Shown here: piece after piece, positions 17,497-25,761 of the stretch
Layout of the letters: every line of letters begins with the position of its first letter
Position numbering within the stretch: position 1 is the stretch's first letter
NCBI GenBank assembly: GCA_016202485.1
Contig: JACQOP010000030.1
Span: 1 to 33,650 of the forward strand
Direction: 5' to 3'
Origin: Chloroflexota bacterium
Lineage (GTDB): Bacteria; Chloroflexota; Dehalococcoidia; Lucifugimonadales; JACPCL1
Length of the DNA: 33,650 nt
Position numbers and translations under genes: made by a program
The notes under the pieces: model-generated
Databases searched by the model: none
The model's input: only the letters and a program-made list of their open reading frames with translations
Told to the model about the DNA's origin: nothing

Positions 17497-19731
17497 ATGC
17501 AGATAGATATTCTAGAAGGCCTGAACCCCGCCCAGCGAGAAGCCGCCGAGCACCTAGAAGGGCCCCTGCTCATCGTGGCAGGCCCGGGCAGCGGCAAGAC
17601 CCGCGTCATCACCCACCGCATCGCCTATTTGATGAAACGTGTCGGTGTCAAGCCTTTTCACATTGTCGCAGTCACTTTCACCAACAAGGCGGCGCGGGAA
17701 ATACGGGAACGGCTCTTCGGCAAGTCTGCTAAAGACTCAGCGTCCCCGTTGCTCAGTTGGGAGTGGCGAGACCTGGGGATTACTGTTTCAACTTTCCACG
17801 CTTTTTGCGCCTCCCACCTTCGCCGAGACGGCCACCTAATCGGCCTGGACCGCTCCTTCGTCATCTATGACCAGGAAGACCAGCAGAGCCTTATCAAACG
17901 GGCCATGGATGAGGCGAAGATTGACCCCAAACGTTACCCCACTGGCGCCATCCACTCCGCCATCTCCCAGGCAAAGAGCGTCTTGCTGGACCCGGCCCAA
18001 TATGCCGCCACCGTCAAGAGCTACTACGAAGAAATCGTCCTCCGCATCTACGAGCGCTATCAGGGCCTTCTTACCCAGAGCAACGCCTTGGACTTTGACG
18101 ATCTTATCCTGCGCACCGTCCGGCTCCTGGAGCAATCTCCCGAGGCACTGGAGAAGTACCGCTCCCGCTATATCCACCTCATGGTAGACGAGTTCCAGGA
18201 TACCAACGTCGCCCAGTATGCCCTGGCAAAGCTCATCACCGGCAAGTACCGCAACATCTGTGTCGTCGGAGACCCCGACCAGTCCATCTACTCCTGGCGC
18301 AACGCCGACATCCGCAACATCCTCTCTTTCCAGAAAGACTACCCCGACGCCAAGGTAGTAAACCTGGGCGAGAACTACCGCTCTACCAGGAATATCCTGG
18401 AGGCAGCCAAGGGCCTCATCACCCCCAACAAGGCCCGCATCCAGCGAGACCTGTGGACCAGCAAGGAGGCCGGCGCCCCTATCATTGTCAAGGAGGCCCA
18501 TACCGAGGAGGAGGAGGCCCAGATGGTGGTAGAGGAGGCGGAGCGCCTGGTGAAGCGGGAGAAGCTGCACTATGCCGACTGCGCGGTCCTGTACCGCATC
18601 AACGCCCAGTCCCGGGCCCTGGAAGAGGCGTGCCTGCGTTTCGGCATCCCCTACCGACTCATTGGTGGCCTGCGCTTCTACCAGCGCAAAGAGGTCAAGG
18701 ACATCATCGCCTACCTGCGGGTCATCCAGAACCCCTACGACGAGGTGAGTCTGGCCCGCATCATCAACACGCCGACCCGGGCCATCGGCCAGCGCACCCT
18801 AGAAGACGCTACCGCCTGGGCCAGGGCCCGCAGCCTGCCCCTATACGCCGGCCTTCAAGCCCTGGTGGACGCCCAGGGCGACGGCGTCCTGAACCCCCGC
18901 GCTGTTGCCGCCCTGGACCGCTTTCTGCAGCTCATGGGTGGTCTGCAAGGAGAAGCGAGCAAGCTGGGTGCGGCAGACCTGCTGGACGCCGTGGTGGAGC
19001 GCACCGGCTACCGCCACTACCTCATGGAGTCCAGCAGCGACCGGGGTGAGGAGCAATGGGAAAACGTGCGCGAGCTGCGGGGGCAGGCAGCGGAAATCCA
19101 GGAGATGGTAGGCGAAGGGGGCTTGGAGGCATTCCTGGAGAAGGTGGCGCTGGTATCTGATGTGGACATTCTGGACGAGACCAAGGACGCCCTGACCCTC
19201 ATAACCCTGCACCAGGCCAAGGGCCTGGAGTTCCCAGCGGTCTTCATTGTCGGGATGGAAGAGGGCCTGCTGCCGCACGCCCGGTCCAGGGACGACCCCG
19301 CTGAGCTGGAGGAGGAGCGCCGTTTATGTTACGTGGGCGTCACCCGCGCCCAGCAGCGTCTCTACCTGTTCCGGGCCTTCCGCCGCCAGTTGATGGGCGG
19401 CAATATGCCCAGCATCCCTTCCCGCTTTCTGCAGGACATCCCGCGAGAGCTTATCGCTACATCTACCACGGCAACCTCGCCTTCTCTCCCGGGCATGATA
19501 AGCAGGCCGGGGCGCAGCACCATTAGCGCTGGCGGTCCTCGCGACGGCGCGTCCCCCGGTCCCGTGCCCCTTAAAGCCGGCGACCGCGTGACCCACAAGC
19601 AGTTCGGCGAGGGCATTGTGGTGAGCTGTGTGGCTGCTGGCGCCGACCACGAGGTGACGGTAGCCTTCCGGAGCGGCGCCGGTGTGAAGCGCCTGCTCCT
19701 GAGCTTTGCACCCCTGCAAAAGGCGGAGTAA
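17497..19731 (+). CDS. pcrA: ATP-dependent DNA helicase, UvrD/PcrA family
   Basis: LNPAQREAAEHLEGPLLIVAGPGSGKTRVITHRIAYL (Walker A), VDEFQDTN, VVGDPDQSIYSWRNADIRN, LITLHQAKGLEFPAVFIVGMEEGLLPH, EEERRLCYVGVTRAQ. Start set at ATG 17497. Confidence 0.95.
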   Translation: MQIDILEGLNPAQREAAEHLEGPLLIVAGPGSGKTRVITHRIAYLMKRVGVKPFHIVAVTFTNKAAREIRERLFGKSAKDSASPLLSWEWRDLGITVSTFHAFCASHLRRDGHLIGLDRSFVIYDQEDQQSLIKRAMDEAKIDPKRYPTGAIHSAISQAKSVLLDPAQYAATVKSYYEEIVLRIYERYQGLLTQSNALDFDDLILRTVRLLEQSPEALEKYRSRYIHLMVDEFQDTNVAQYALAKLITGKYRNICVVGDPDQSIYSWRNADIRNILSFQKDYPDAKVVNLGENYRSTRNILEAAKGLITPNKARIQRDLWTSKEAGAPIIVKEAHTEEEEAQMVVEEAERLVKREKLHYADCAVLYRINAQSRALEEACLRFGIPYRLIGGLRFYQRKEVKDIIAYLRVIQNPYDEVSLARIINTPTRAIGQRTLEDATAWARARSLPLYAGLQALVDAQGDGVLNPRAVAALDRFLQLMGGLQGEASKLGAADLLDAVVERTGYRHYLMESSSDRGEEQWENVRELRGQAAEIQEMVGEGGLEAFLEKVALVSDVDILDETKDALTLITLHQAKGLEFPAVFIVGMEEGLLPHARSRDDPAELEEERRLCYVGVTRAQQRLYLFRAFRRQLMGGNMPSIPSRFLQDIPRELIATSTTATSPSLPGMISRPGRSTISAGGPRDGASPGPVPLKAGDRVTHKQFGEGIVVSCVAAGADHEVTVAFRSGAGVKRLLLSFAPLQKAE
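19690..19731 (+). repeat. 42-bp direct repeat, copy A (3' end of helicase gene)
   Basis: CGCCTGCTCCTGAGCTTTGCaCCCCTGCAAAAGGCGGaGTAA; 40/42 identical to 21046-21087. Confidence 0.95.
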
Positions 19732-19769
19732 GGGAGAAACTATGCTACAGAGACAACAGGAGGGTTCTC

Positions 19770-20936
19770 ATGCAGGGAACGCGATTCGAAAAGCATTTGC
19801 TCGGAATATGCCCTCACTGTCATGGTTCCTTTTCTTTAACAGGAAAGGGAAATCTCTATGGCCATAACTGTAATGGCAGCATGCGCTACGGAGAGAAGCC
19901 TGTTCCTGACTCAATGCAGACATACGAGACCATCCAACAAGAAAAGAAGGAAACCGATTGGATAGGAAAGAGGCCAATGGTGGTGGTAGAACCTTTGGTT
20001 GGAATAAATGACGAAACGAGGGCTTCCCTATTTGGGGCAATTAATGTAGTTGAGGAGATTGCCGGAGACTTGCCAGACATTGAGATACCCAAAAATGAAG
20101 TTGAAGCGCTCTTGTGTTTCAATTGCGGTTCCCTTGTCCCAGATGACAGGAGGCATCCCCTCTATTGTACGGAGTTTTGCAGACAGGTAGCCGAAACAGT
20201 TCGCTACCATAGAAGAGTAATGGCAGATGGACGTTACGAGCAAGACTTTCCTGTGAAAGAAGCCATAGATGTAAGACTACAGAAGCTATGTCAGGGCGTA
20301 GTAGTTAGAAAGAATAGGATATCACCAGCCCTGCGTAAGCGTGTCTTTGACCGTACAGACGGGCTCTGTGCCCAGGGTTGTGGAAAGCCTGCGACCGATT
20401 TAGACCACATAAACGGCAGAGGCGAAGGCAACGTTGAGAGCAATCTCCAAGGCCTTTGCCAGGCTTGCCATTTGAAGAAAAGCAAGAAGGACGCTAAAAC
20501 GCTCTCCCAGGAGATGAAATCGGAAAGAGAACAAATCGATGAGAAGGGACTGCTAAATGGCTTTTTGCAAAGATATACAGTCAGAGTATATAGACCGATA
20601 CCCTCCTTAATTTGTGACAACCCTGATGAATGGCCAGGTATGTGGCAAAGCATTGCCCAAAAGCGAAGGGCAATCCGCAAACAGAGAGAGGCCGCTCAAA
20701 GAAGAACTTTAGCCAGCACCTCACCTCTGTCCAAGGCCACTCCTATAACGAACTCAGCTAAGGATATGCAACGTCGTGCAAAGGCTGTTAAACAGACTCA
20801 ACATAACCGTGAAAGGAAATTAGAGTTTGCCATCAAAGCATACCACAAAACAGGCAAGCTCTTTAGCTTTCATCCGGCATATATGACTTGGATTGCTCTA
20901 GAATCGTACTTTGGAATTAAACGAGAGGGGATTTAG
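19770..20936 (+). CDS. HNH endonuclease domain protein with N-terminal Cys-rich motifs
   Basis: HNH core GLCAQGCGKPATDLDHINGRGEGNVESNLQGLCQACHLKKSKK; Cys motifs CPHCHGSFSLTGKGNLYGHNC and CFNCGSLVPDDRRHPLYCTEFC; AGGAGG upstream of ATG. Confidence 0.85.
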   Translation: MQGTRFEKHLLGICPHCHGSFSLTGKGNLYGHNCNGSMRYGEKPVPDSMQTYETIQQEKKETDWIGKRPMVVVEPLVGINDETRASLFGAINVVEEIAGDLPDIEIPKNEVEALLCFNCGSLVPDDRRHPLYCTEFCRQVAETVRYHRRVMADGRYEQDFPVKEAIDVRLQKLCQGVVVRKNRISPALRKRVFDRTDGLCAQGCGKPATDLDHINGRGEGNVESNLQGLCQACHLKKSKKDAKTLSQEMKSEREQIDEKGLLNGFLQRYTVRVYRPIPSLICDNPDEWPGMWQSIAQKRRAIRKQREAAQRRTLASTSPLSKATPITNSAKDMQRRAKAVKQTQHNRERKLEFAIKAYHKTGKLFSFHPAYMTWIALESYFGIKREGI

Positions 20937-21045
20937 ATAGAGCAGATTATTAATATGATGCTCCTAACTACGTCAGACACCAGATAGGCCTTCGACTCCC
21001 TTCTACTTGCTTTAGTTATAGGGAAGGGGATCTGTCTACAAGGCA

Positions 21046-21087
21046 CGCCTGCTCCTGAGCTTTGCGCCCCTGCAAAAGGCGGGGTAA
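21046..21087 (+). repeat. 42-bp direct repeat, copy B (displaced 3' end of helicase gene)
   Basis: CGCCTGCTCCTGAGCTTTGCgCCCCTGCAAAAGGCGGgGTAA encodes RLLLSFAPLQKAG*, vs RLLLSFAPLQKAE* in the intact gene. Confidence 0.95.
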
Positions 21088-21091
21088 CGTG

Positions 21092-21880
21092 CTAGGCAGG
21101 TGGAGAAATAGTAAAGGACACGTTCACGTCTTTTATTTCCCCAGACCATTCCACAGACGCCTCTTCACCAGCCCCATTGCGCATCTTCGCCTTGAAAAGG
21201 TACTTCACCGGGAAACCACCCTGTTCCGCAATCCACACCTCCCCTGTGGATTCCATCAGTTCTCCCATGGCCATATAGCCCCACCCTTTGTAAGAGGACG
21301 TATAACGCACAGTCGCTATGCCGTTGACTGTCTCCCGTGACTTGAAGGATGCACCGGCCGCCAGGTTCCCCCCAAGCGCGCTCCAGTACGTGGTGAAAGA
21401 AAAGGCATCAAACATGGGCTGCAGCGCGGGGGCTGCAAAGGACGGCATCTCTTCCCAGGCAGCCCCCTCCTCCTTCATCCACATGCGGCCCTCCAGCCAC
21501 ACAATCCCAGTTTCAGAATCGGTAGCCAGGTCTTTAATCACTATCCGGTAGCTATCTTGGCCGGCCCACTCCCCCTCTATCTCCATAGACCCTTCATCCA
21601 GAACGCCCGTCGTCTTGGACTCAAACTGCATTCGCACAACATAGCGATAGCTCTTGATCTGGCCCAGTGCTCCTTCGGAACGCTCAAACAGTTCAATAGG
21701 GTCAGCAGCCGCAGAGGAGGAAGAGGGTTCGGTAGGTGTGGGTGTCGCGGAAGCTCCTGCCGTTGGCGTGGTGGCCGCCTTATCGCCGCAAGCCATGAAT
21801 AAGAGGAGCACAGGGAAGAGGAGAACAAGGACACCAGCCTGAAGCCCACGGGGGAGGGGAATGCCGTGATTATCAACCAT
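21092..21880 (-). CDS. lipoprotein (LppX/LprG-like outer-envelope lipoprotein, tentative)
   Basis: Signal peptide with lipobox LLLFMACGDK, Ser/Thr/Pro-rich linker, then a beta-rich domain. Confidence 0.75.
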   Translation of the reverse strand: MVDNHGIPLPRGLQAGVLVLLFPVLLLFMACGDKAATTPTAGASATPTPTEPSSSSAAADPIELFERSEGALGQIKSYRYVVRMQFESKTTGVLDEGSMEIEGEWAGQDSYRIVIKDLATDSETGIVWLEGRMWMKEEGAAWEEMPSFAAPALQPMFDAFSFTTYWSALGGNLAAGASFKSRETVNGIATVRYTSSYKGWGYMAMGELMESTGEVWIAEQGGFPVKYLFKAKMRNGAGEEASVEWSGEIKDVNVSFTISPPA

Positions 21881-22012
21881 GTTCCACCTCTTAACAGCGC
21901 AATTATATGCACGCTCCCTTGCTTGTCAACTGTGGTGGAGCAAGGGAAGGAGGAGATTCACTCCTTAGACAGGTCGGCGTCCCAGCGATTCACAAAGAGG
22001 ACATGGGGTTCG

Positions 22013-23020
22013 CTACAAGATTAAGGTCAGCACCTTCATCAGCGCCCAGGCCAGCAGCCCGCAGAAAGGGAAGGTGATGAGCCAAGCCAGCCCAATACCC
22101 CGGGCTACGCCCCACCGCACTGCTGACAAGCGCACCGTGGCCCCCTGGCCCATGATAGTAGAGGAAATGACGTGTGTGGTGCTCAAGGGGAAGCCCAAAC
22201 GGGAAGCGCTCTCAATTACCGCTGCTGCGGCGCTCTCGGCAGCAAAGCCGTGAATAGGACGCATCTTCACAATGCGGACTCCCAGAGTTCGTACCACACG
22301 CCAGCCTCCGGTATAAGTACCCAGGGCCATCACCGTAGCGGATAGGATGATTACGCCCAGGGGCACTTCAAAAGGGATGCCCTGTTCAGCCCACTGGTAA
22401 TGTACCGCTATGGCCAGCGTAATGACCCCCATTGTCTTCTGGGCATCATTGGAGCCGTGGCTAAAGGCCATCGCCGCCGCAGAAAGGACCTGGAGCTTAC
22501 CAAAAACGGCAGAGACCAGGCCGGGGCTTGTCCCTCGGACGGTCCAATACAGCAGCAACATGAGAAAATACCCCCCTACGAATCCAATCATGGGCGCAAA
22601 CACCAGGCCTAGGAGCACTTTGTTTATGCCACTGCCAATGAGGGCATCCACACCGCCCGTCGCCAGACCTGCTCCCGCCACACCTGCCACAAGGCTATGA
22701 CTGCCGCTGATCGGGAGTCCCAACCTTGAGGCAAGGAGCACCCACAAGGCCGCAGCCCCTACTCCCGCCGCGACAGTTGTCAGGGTGATGGCCTCTGGGG
22801 ACACGATGCCTGCGCCCACAACTTTCGCCACGGTAGTGCCAGACAGAGCGCCAAGGAAATTAAGGGCCGCCGCCATGAGCACCGCCACGATGGGGGATAA
22901 TACCCGTGTGGATACGACGGTGGCAATAGCATTGGCTGCGTCGTTGAACCCATTAGCGAAGTCAAACAGAATGGCAATTCCTATAACAATGAGCAGGAAA
23001 GTAAACGAGGACTCAGGCAT
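22013..23020 (-). CDS. inorganic phosphate transporter, PiT family
   Basis: FDFANGFNDAANAIATVVSTRVLSP and SHGSNDAQKTMG signature repeats; start set at ATG 23020 (MPESSFTFLL). Confidence 0.95.
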   Translation of the reverse strand: MPESSFTFLLIVIGIAILFDFANGFNDAANAIATVVSTRVLSPIVAVLMAAALNFLGALSGTTVAKVVGAGIVSPEAITLTTVAAGVGAAALWVLLASRLGLPISGSHSLVAGVAGAGLATGGVDALIGSGINKVLLGLVFAPMIGFVGGYFLMLLLYWTVRGTSPGLVSAVFGKLQVLSAAAMAFSHGSNDAQKTMGVITLAIAVHYQWAEQGIPFEVPLGVIILSATVMALGTYTGGWRVVRTLGVRIVKMRPIHGFAAESAAAAVIESASRLGFPLSTTHVISSTIMGQGATVRLSAVRWGVARGIGLAWLITFPFCGLLAWALMKVLTLIL

Positions 23021-23648
23021 GCTTGAGCACCACGGCTTCAAGCACATTCGCAACATCCTCACAGCGGTCCGTCGCAAGCTCAAGCTGCTCATAAATGTCC
23101 CGCCACTTCATCAGCTCAATAGGAGATTCCCCGTTGCTAAAGAGCTTGGCGTTAGCCCGACTGGTAATCTGGTCAGCCTCGTTCTCCAGTCGGTTTACCT
23201 CAACCGTATCGGGCAAGATACTTTTCAGCTTGGCCCCGTGGAAGTGGAGTTTGCTCATGGCTTGCTGGAGAGATTCAGTTGAACAGACGATGATGCGCGA
23301 TAGCTCTAGGGCCTCATGGGTAGGCTGCTGGATGCGATATTCCACCAGATAGCGAGACGCTTCTTCTATTGCATCCACCACATCGTCCAGCCGTTCTCCC
23401 AGCAAGGCAATATCTTCTCTGTCAATGGGAGTCACAAAAGTCCTATGCAGGTTTCTCATGATTTCGTGGATAATGAGGTCCCCCACCTCCTCAAGTCGCT
23501 TAATCTCGCTAACCTTCTCAGGCACGTCTTCATAGTGTTCCATCAGGTCAACCAGACGCAGCGAGGCCTCTACCAAATTGTTCGTGCTACTGCGTATTAA
23601 GCCAAAGAACCGGTTCTCCCTTGGCATCAAGAACGAGAGTAACCGCAT
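23013..23648 (-). CDS. DUF47 / PhoU-like Pit accessory protein
   Basis: MRLLSFLMPRENRFFGLIRSSTNNLVEASLRLVDLME...RLEEVGDLIIHEIMRNLHRTFVTPIDREDIALLGERLDDVVDAIEEASRYL; 8-bp overlap with the Pit gene. Confidence 0.93.
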   Translation of the reverse strand: MRLLSFLMPRENRFFGLIRSSTNNLVEASLRLVDLMEHYEDVPEKVSEIKRLEEVGDLIIHEIMRNLHRTFVTPIDREDIALLGERLDDVVDAIEEASRYLVEYRIQQPTHEALELSRIIVCSTESLQQAMSKLHFHGAKLKSILPDTVEVNRLENEADQITSRANAKLFSNGESPIELMKWRDIYEQLELATDRCEDVANVLEAVVLKHA

Positions 23649-23793
23649 GTGGTCCCCCTTTTGGTCGTTAGGATGTTTGCCCGTGAGGAGTATAGAGGCG
23701 GCTCCACATGGGGTCAACGTGCTATTTGACGCCCCTCCACCCCTCCTCCTACAATAAAAGAAGCAACCCCTTATTCTCCCCAGAAAGGTATTC

Positions 23794-25056
23794 ATGTACC
23801 AGCAAACGGTCCTTCCCAACGGCTTGCGGGTCATCTCCGCCGAAATGCCTCATACCCGCTCCGTGTCCATCAACATCTTCACAGGCGTCGGCTCCCGCTA
23901 TGAAAACGACCAGGAAGCAGGCGTCTCCCACTTTCTGGAGCACATGCTCTTCAAAGGCACCAAACGCCGTCCTACCGGCGCCGACATCAGCGGCGCCATT
24001 GAGCAGGTGGGGGGACTCATGAACGCCGGCACCGACCGCGAGACCACCAGCTTCTGGTGCAAGGTCGCCTCTCCCCACTTTCATCAAGCCCTGGATGTCC
24101 TCATGGATATCTTGCGCAACCCCCTCATCAGCCTGGAGGATGTGGAGAAAGAACGGGGGGTTATCCAGGAAGAGCTGAACATGACCAACGACTACCCCGG
24201 CTACCGGGTAGACCTTCTCACCGATGAGATGCTCTGGCCCAACCATCCTATGGGCCGCGACATCGGGGGCACCCGGGAGACGGTGGAGGGCGTCACCCAG
24301 CCCATGATCCTGGACTGGTACCACAAGCACTACGTCGCTTCCAATATGGTGGTCAGTGTTGCTGGCAACATCGCCCACGGCGAGGTGGTGGAGGCAGTAG
24401 CCAACTTGGCCCACGACCTTCCAACGGGAACGATCCCCCAGTACCAGCCGGCAGTCTACGGCGACCCATCCCAGCCACGGGTACGGCTGGAAAACAGGAG
24501 GACAGAGCAGGCGCACCTCAGCCTCTTCCTGCCGGGGCTGGCTACCCGCCACCTAGACCGCTACGCTCTAGATCTGATGAACGGCGTCCTGGGAGACGGT
24601 ATGAGCAGCCGCCTCTTCGTAGAGCTCCGGGAGAAGCGGGGCCTTGCCTACGAAGTCCACAGCAGCAGCACCCATTTTCGCGACACCGGCTCCATTGTCG
24701 TTTACTCTGCCGTAGAACCCCACAAAGCCAAGGAAGCCTTGTGCACCGCCCTGGAGGAGATGGAACGCATCAAGGACAGCATTCCAGAGGAAGAACTGTC
24801 CAAGGCCAAAGAATATGCAAAGGGCCGCCTCCTGTTGCGTATGGAGGACACTCGGGCAGTCGCCGGCTGGGCTGGCGCCCAGGAGATACTCTATGGTCAG
24901 GTGATGACAGTTGACGACGTGGTGGACCAGGTGGACGCCATCACCACGGACGACGCCCTCCGCGCTGCCCGTACCTATCTTACAACGGAGAAACTGAAAC
25001 TGGCAGTCGTTGGCCCCTACCGCAGCGATCGCCAGTTCCAGGCCTTGCTGAAATAG
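23794..25056 (+). CDS. M16 family zinc peptidase (processing-peptidase-like)
   Basis: Inverted zinc motif HFLEHMLFKGT plus downstream Glu region; NGLRVISAEMPHTRSVSINIFTGVGSRYE. Confidence 0.95.
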   Translation: MYQQTVLPNGLRVISAEMPHTRSVSINIFTGVGSRYENDQEAGVSHFLEHMLFKGTKRRPTGADISGAIEQVGGLMNAGTDRETTSFWCKVASPHFHQALDVLMDILRNPLISLEDVEKERGVIQEELNMTNDYPGYRVDLLTDEMLWPNHPMGRDIGGTRETVEGVTQPMILDWYHKHYVASNMVVSVAGNIAHGEVVEAVANLAHDLPTGTIPQYQPAVYGDPSQPRVRLENRRTEQAHLSLFLPGLATRHLDRYALDLMNGVLGDGMSSRLFVELREKRGLAYEVHSSSTHFRDTGSIVVYSAVEPHKAKEALCTALEEMERIKDSIPEEELSKAKEYAKGRLLLRMEDTRAVAGWAGAQEILYGQVMTVDDVVDQVDAITTDDALRAARTYLTTEKLKLAVVGPYRSDRQFQALLK

Positions 25057-25086
25057 ACCTCCAGGAGTCGCCCACCGAAAAGCGTG

Positions 25087-25122
25087 AAGCTGGCTGGCCA
25101 GTTCCAGGACACCGGCCAGCTT
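25087..25122. terminator. candidate hairpin terminator after M16 peptidase
   Basis: AAGCTGGC...GCCAGCTT (8-bp stem) followed by TATGT. Confidence 0.35.
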
Positions 25123-25221
25123 TATGTCTAGGGTCTGCGTACCTGTGTCAGCTATCCAGGACCTGGCCCGAGTCCTGTTGCCCCGCAGAATCGGGCGCCG
25201 CATGAGAAAGGGCGTAAATGT

Positions 25222-25746
25222 ATGCCCACCCTCAACCAAGACCTCAGCCACATCCTCCAGCACAGCTTCTTCATCCGCACCACCATGAAGCGGCGGCGTA
25301 ACGGCCTGCCCCGTACCCTGGAGACCACCTATGTCTGGGACGGCGGGGACCGCATCTATCTCTCAGGCTACCCAGGCAAGCGCGACTGGGTGGCCAACAT
25401 GGCCGCTTATCCAGAAGTCACGGTCCATACCGTAGAAGGCGACCGCTGGTATGACATCCCTGCCCGCGCCCGTGTCTTGCGCAACCGTGAGGAGCGCCTC
25501 CCCCACCTCTTTGCCTTCATTGAGAACTGGGCCAAACGGCCAGGCTATCCCCGCTGGCGGTTCATGCTCTTCCTCACAGCTATCCGCTGGAACCGTGCCC
25601 TGCGCCTGCCCTGGTGGGGGCCTTTTCTCCTGGCACGCCGCATCCTGGACGCCATGCCCTGCGTGGAGATTACCTTTGTGGGCCAGCCGGTCCCCCGTCC
25701 CGGCGGCCCTCCACCCCTTTCCGAGTCACGGGAGGGCAGACCTTAG
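25222..25746 (+). CDS. deazaflavin-dependent nitroreductase-family (DUF385-like) protein
   Basis: RRNGLPRTLETTYVWDGGDRIYLSGYPGKRDWVANMAAYPEVTVHTVEGDRWYDIPARARVLRNREER resembles the DDN/DUF385 split-barrel fold. Confidence 0.6.
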   Translation: MPTLNQDLSHILQHSFFIRTTMKRRRNGLPRTLETTYVWDGGDRIYLSGYPGKRDWVANMAAYPEVTVHTVEGDRWYDIPARARVLRNREERLPHLFAFIENWAKRPGYPRWRFMLFLTAIRWNRALRLPWWGPFLLARRILDAMPCVEITFVGQPVPRPGGPPPLSESREGRP

Positions 25747-25761
25747 TTATGACAAGAACCG

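Larger units (their letters stand above)
19690..21045 (+). mobile_element. putative HNH-endonuclease-bearing insertion at the 3' end of the helicase gene
   Basis: Bounded by the 42-bp direct repeats, contains one ORF (HNH), visibly more A/T-rich than flanking genes. Confidence 0.65.

Noticed and set aside
19732-21045. Group I/II intron or intein interpretation of the helicase-associated insert
   Set aside because: The helicase stop codon is intact before the insert, so no splicing is needed; the 42-bp direct repeats are not expected of an intron or intein, and no intron secondary-structure core was recognised.
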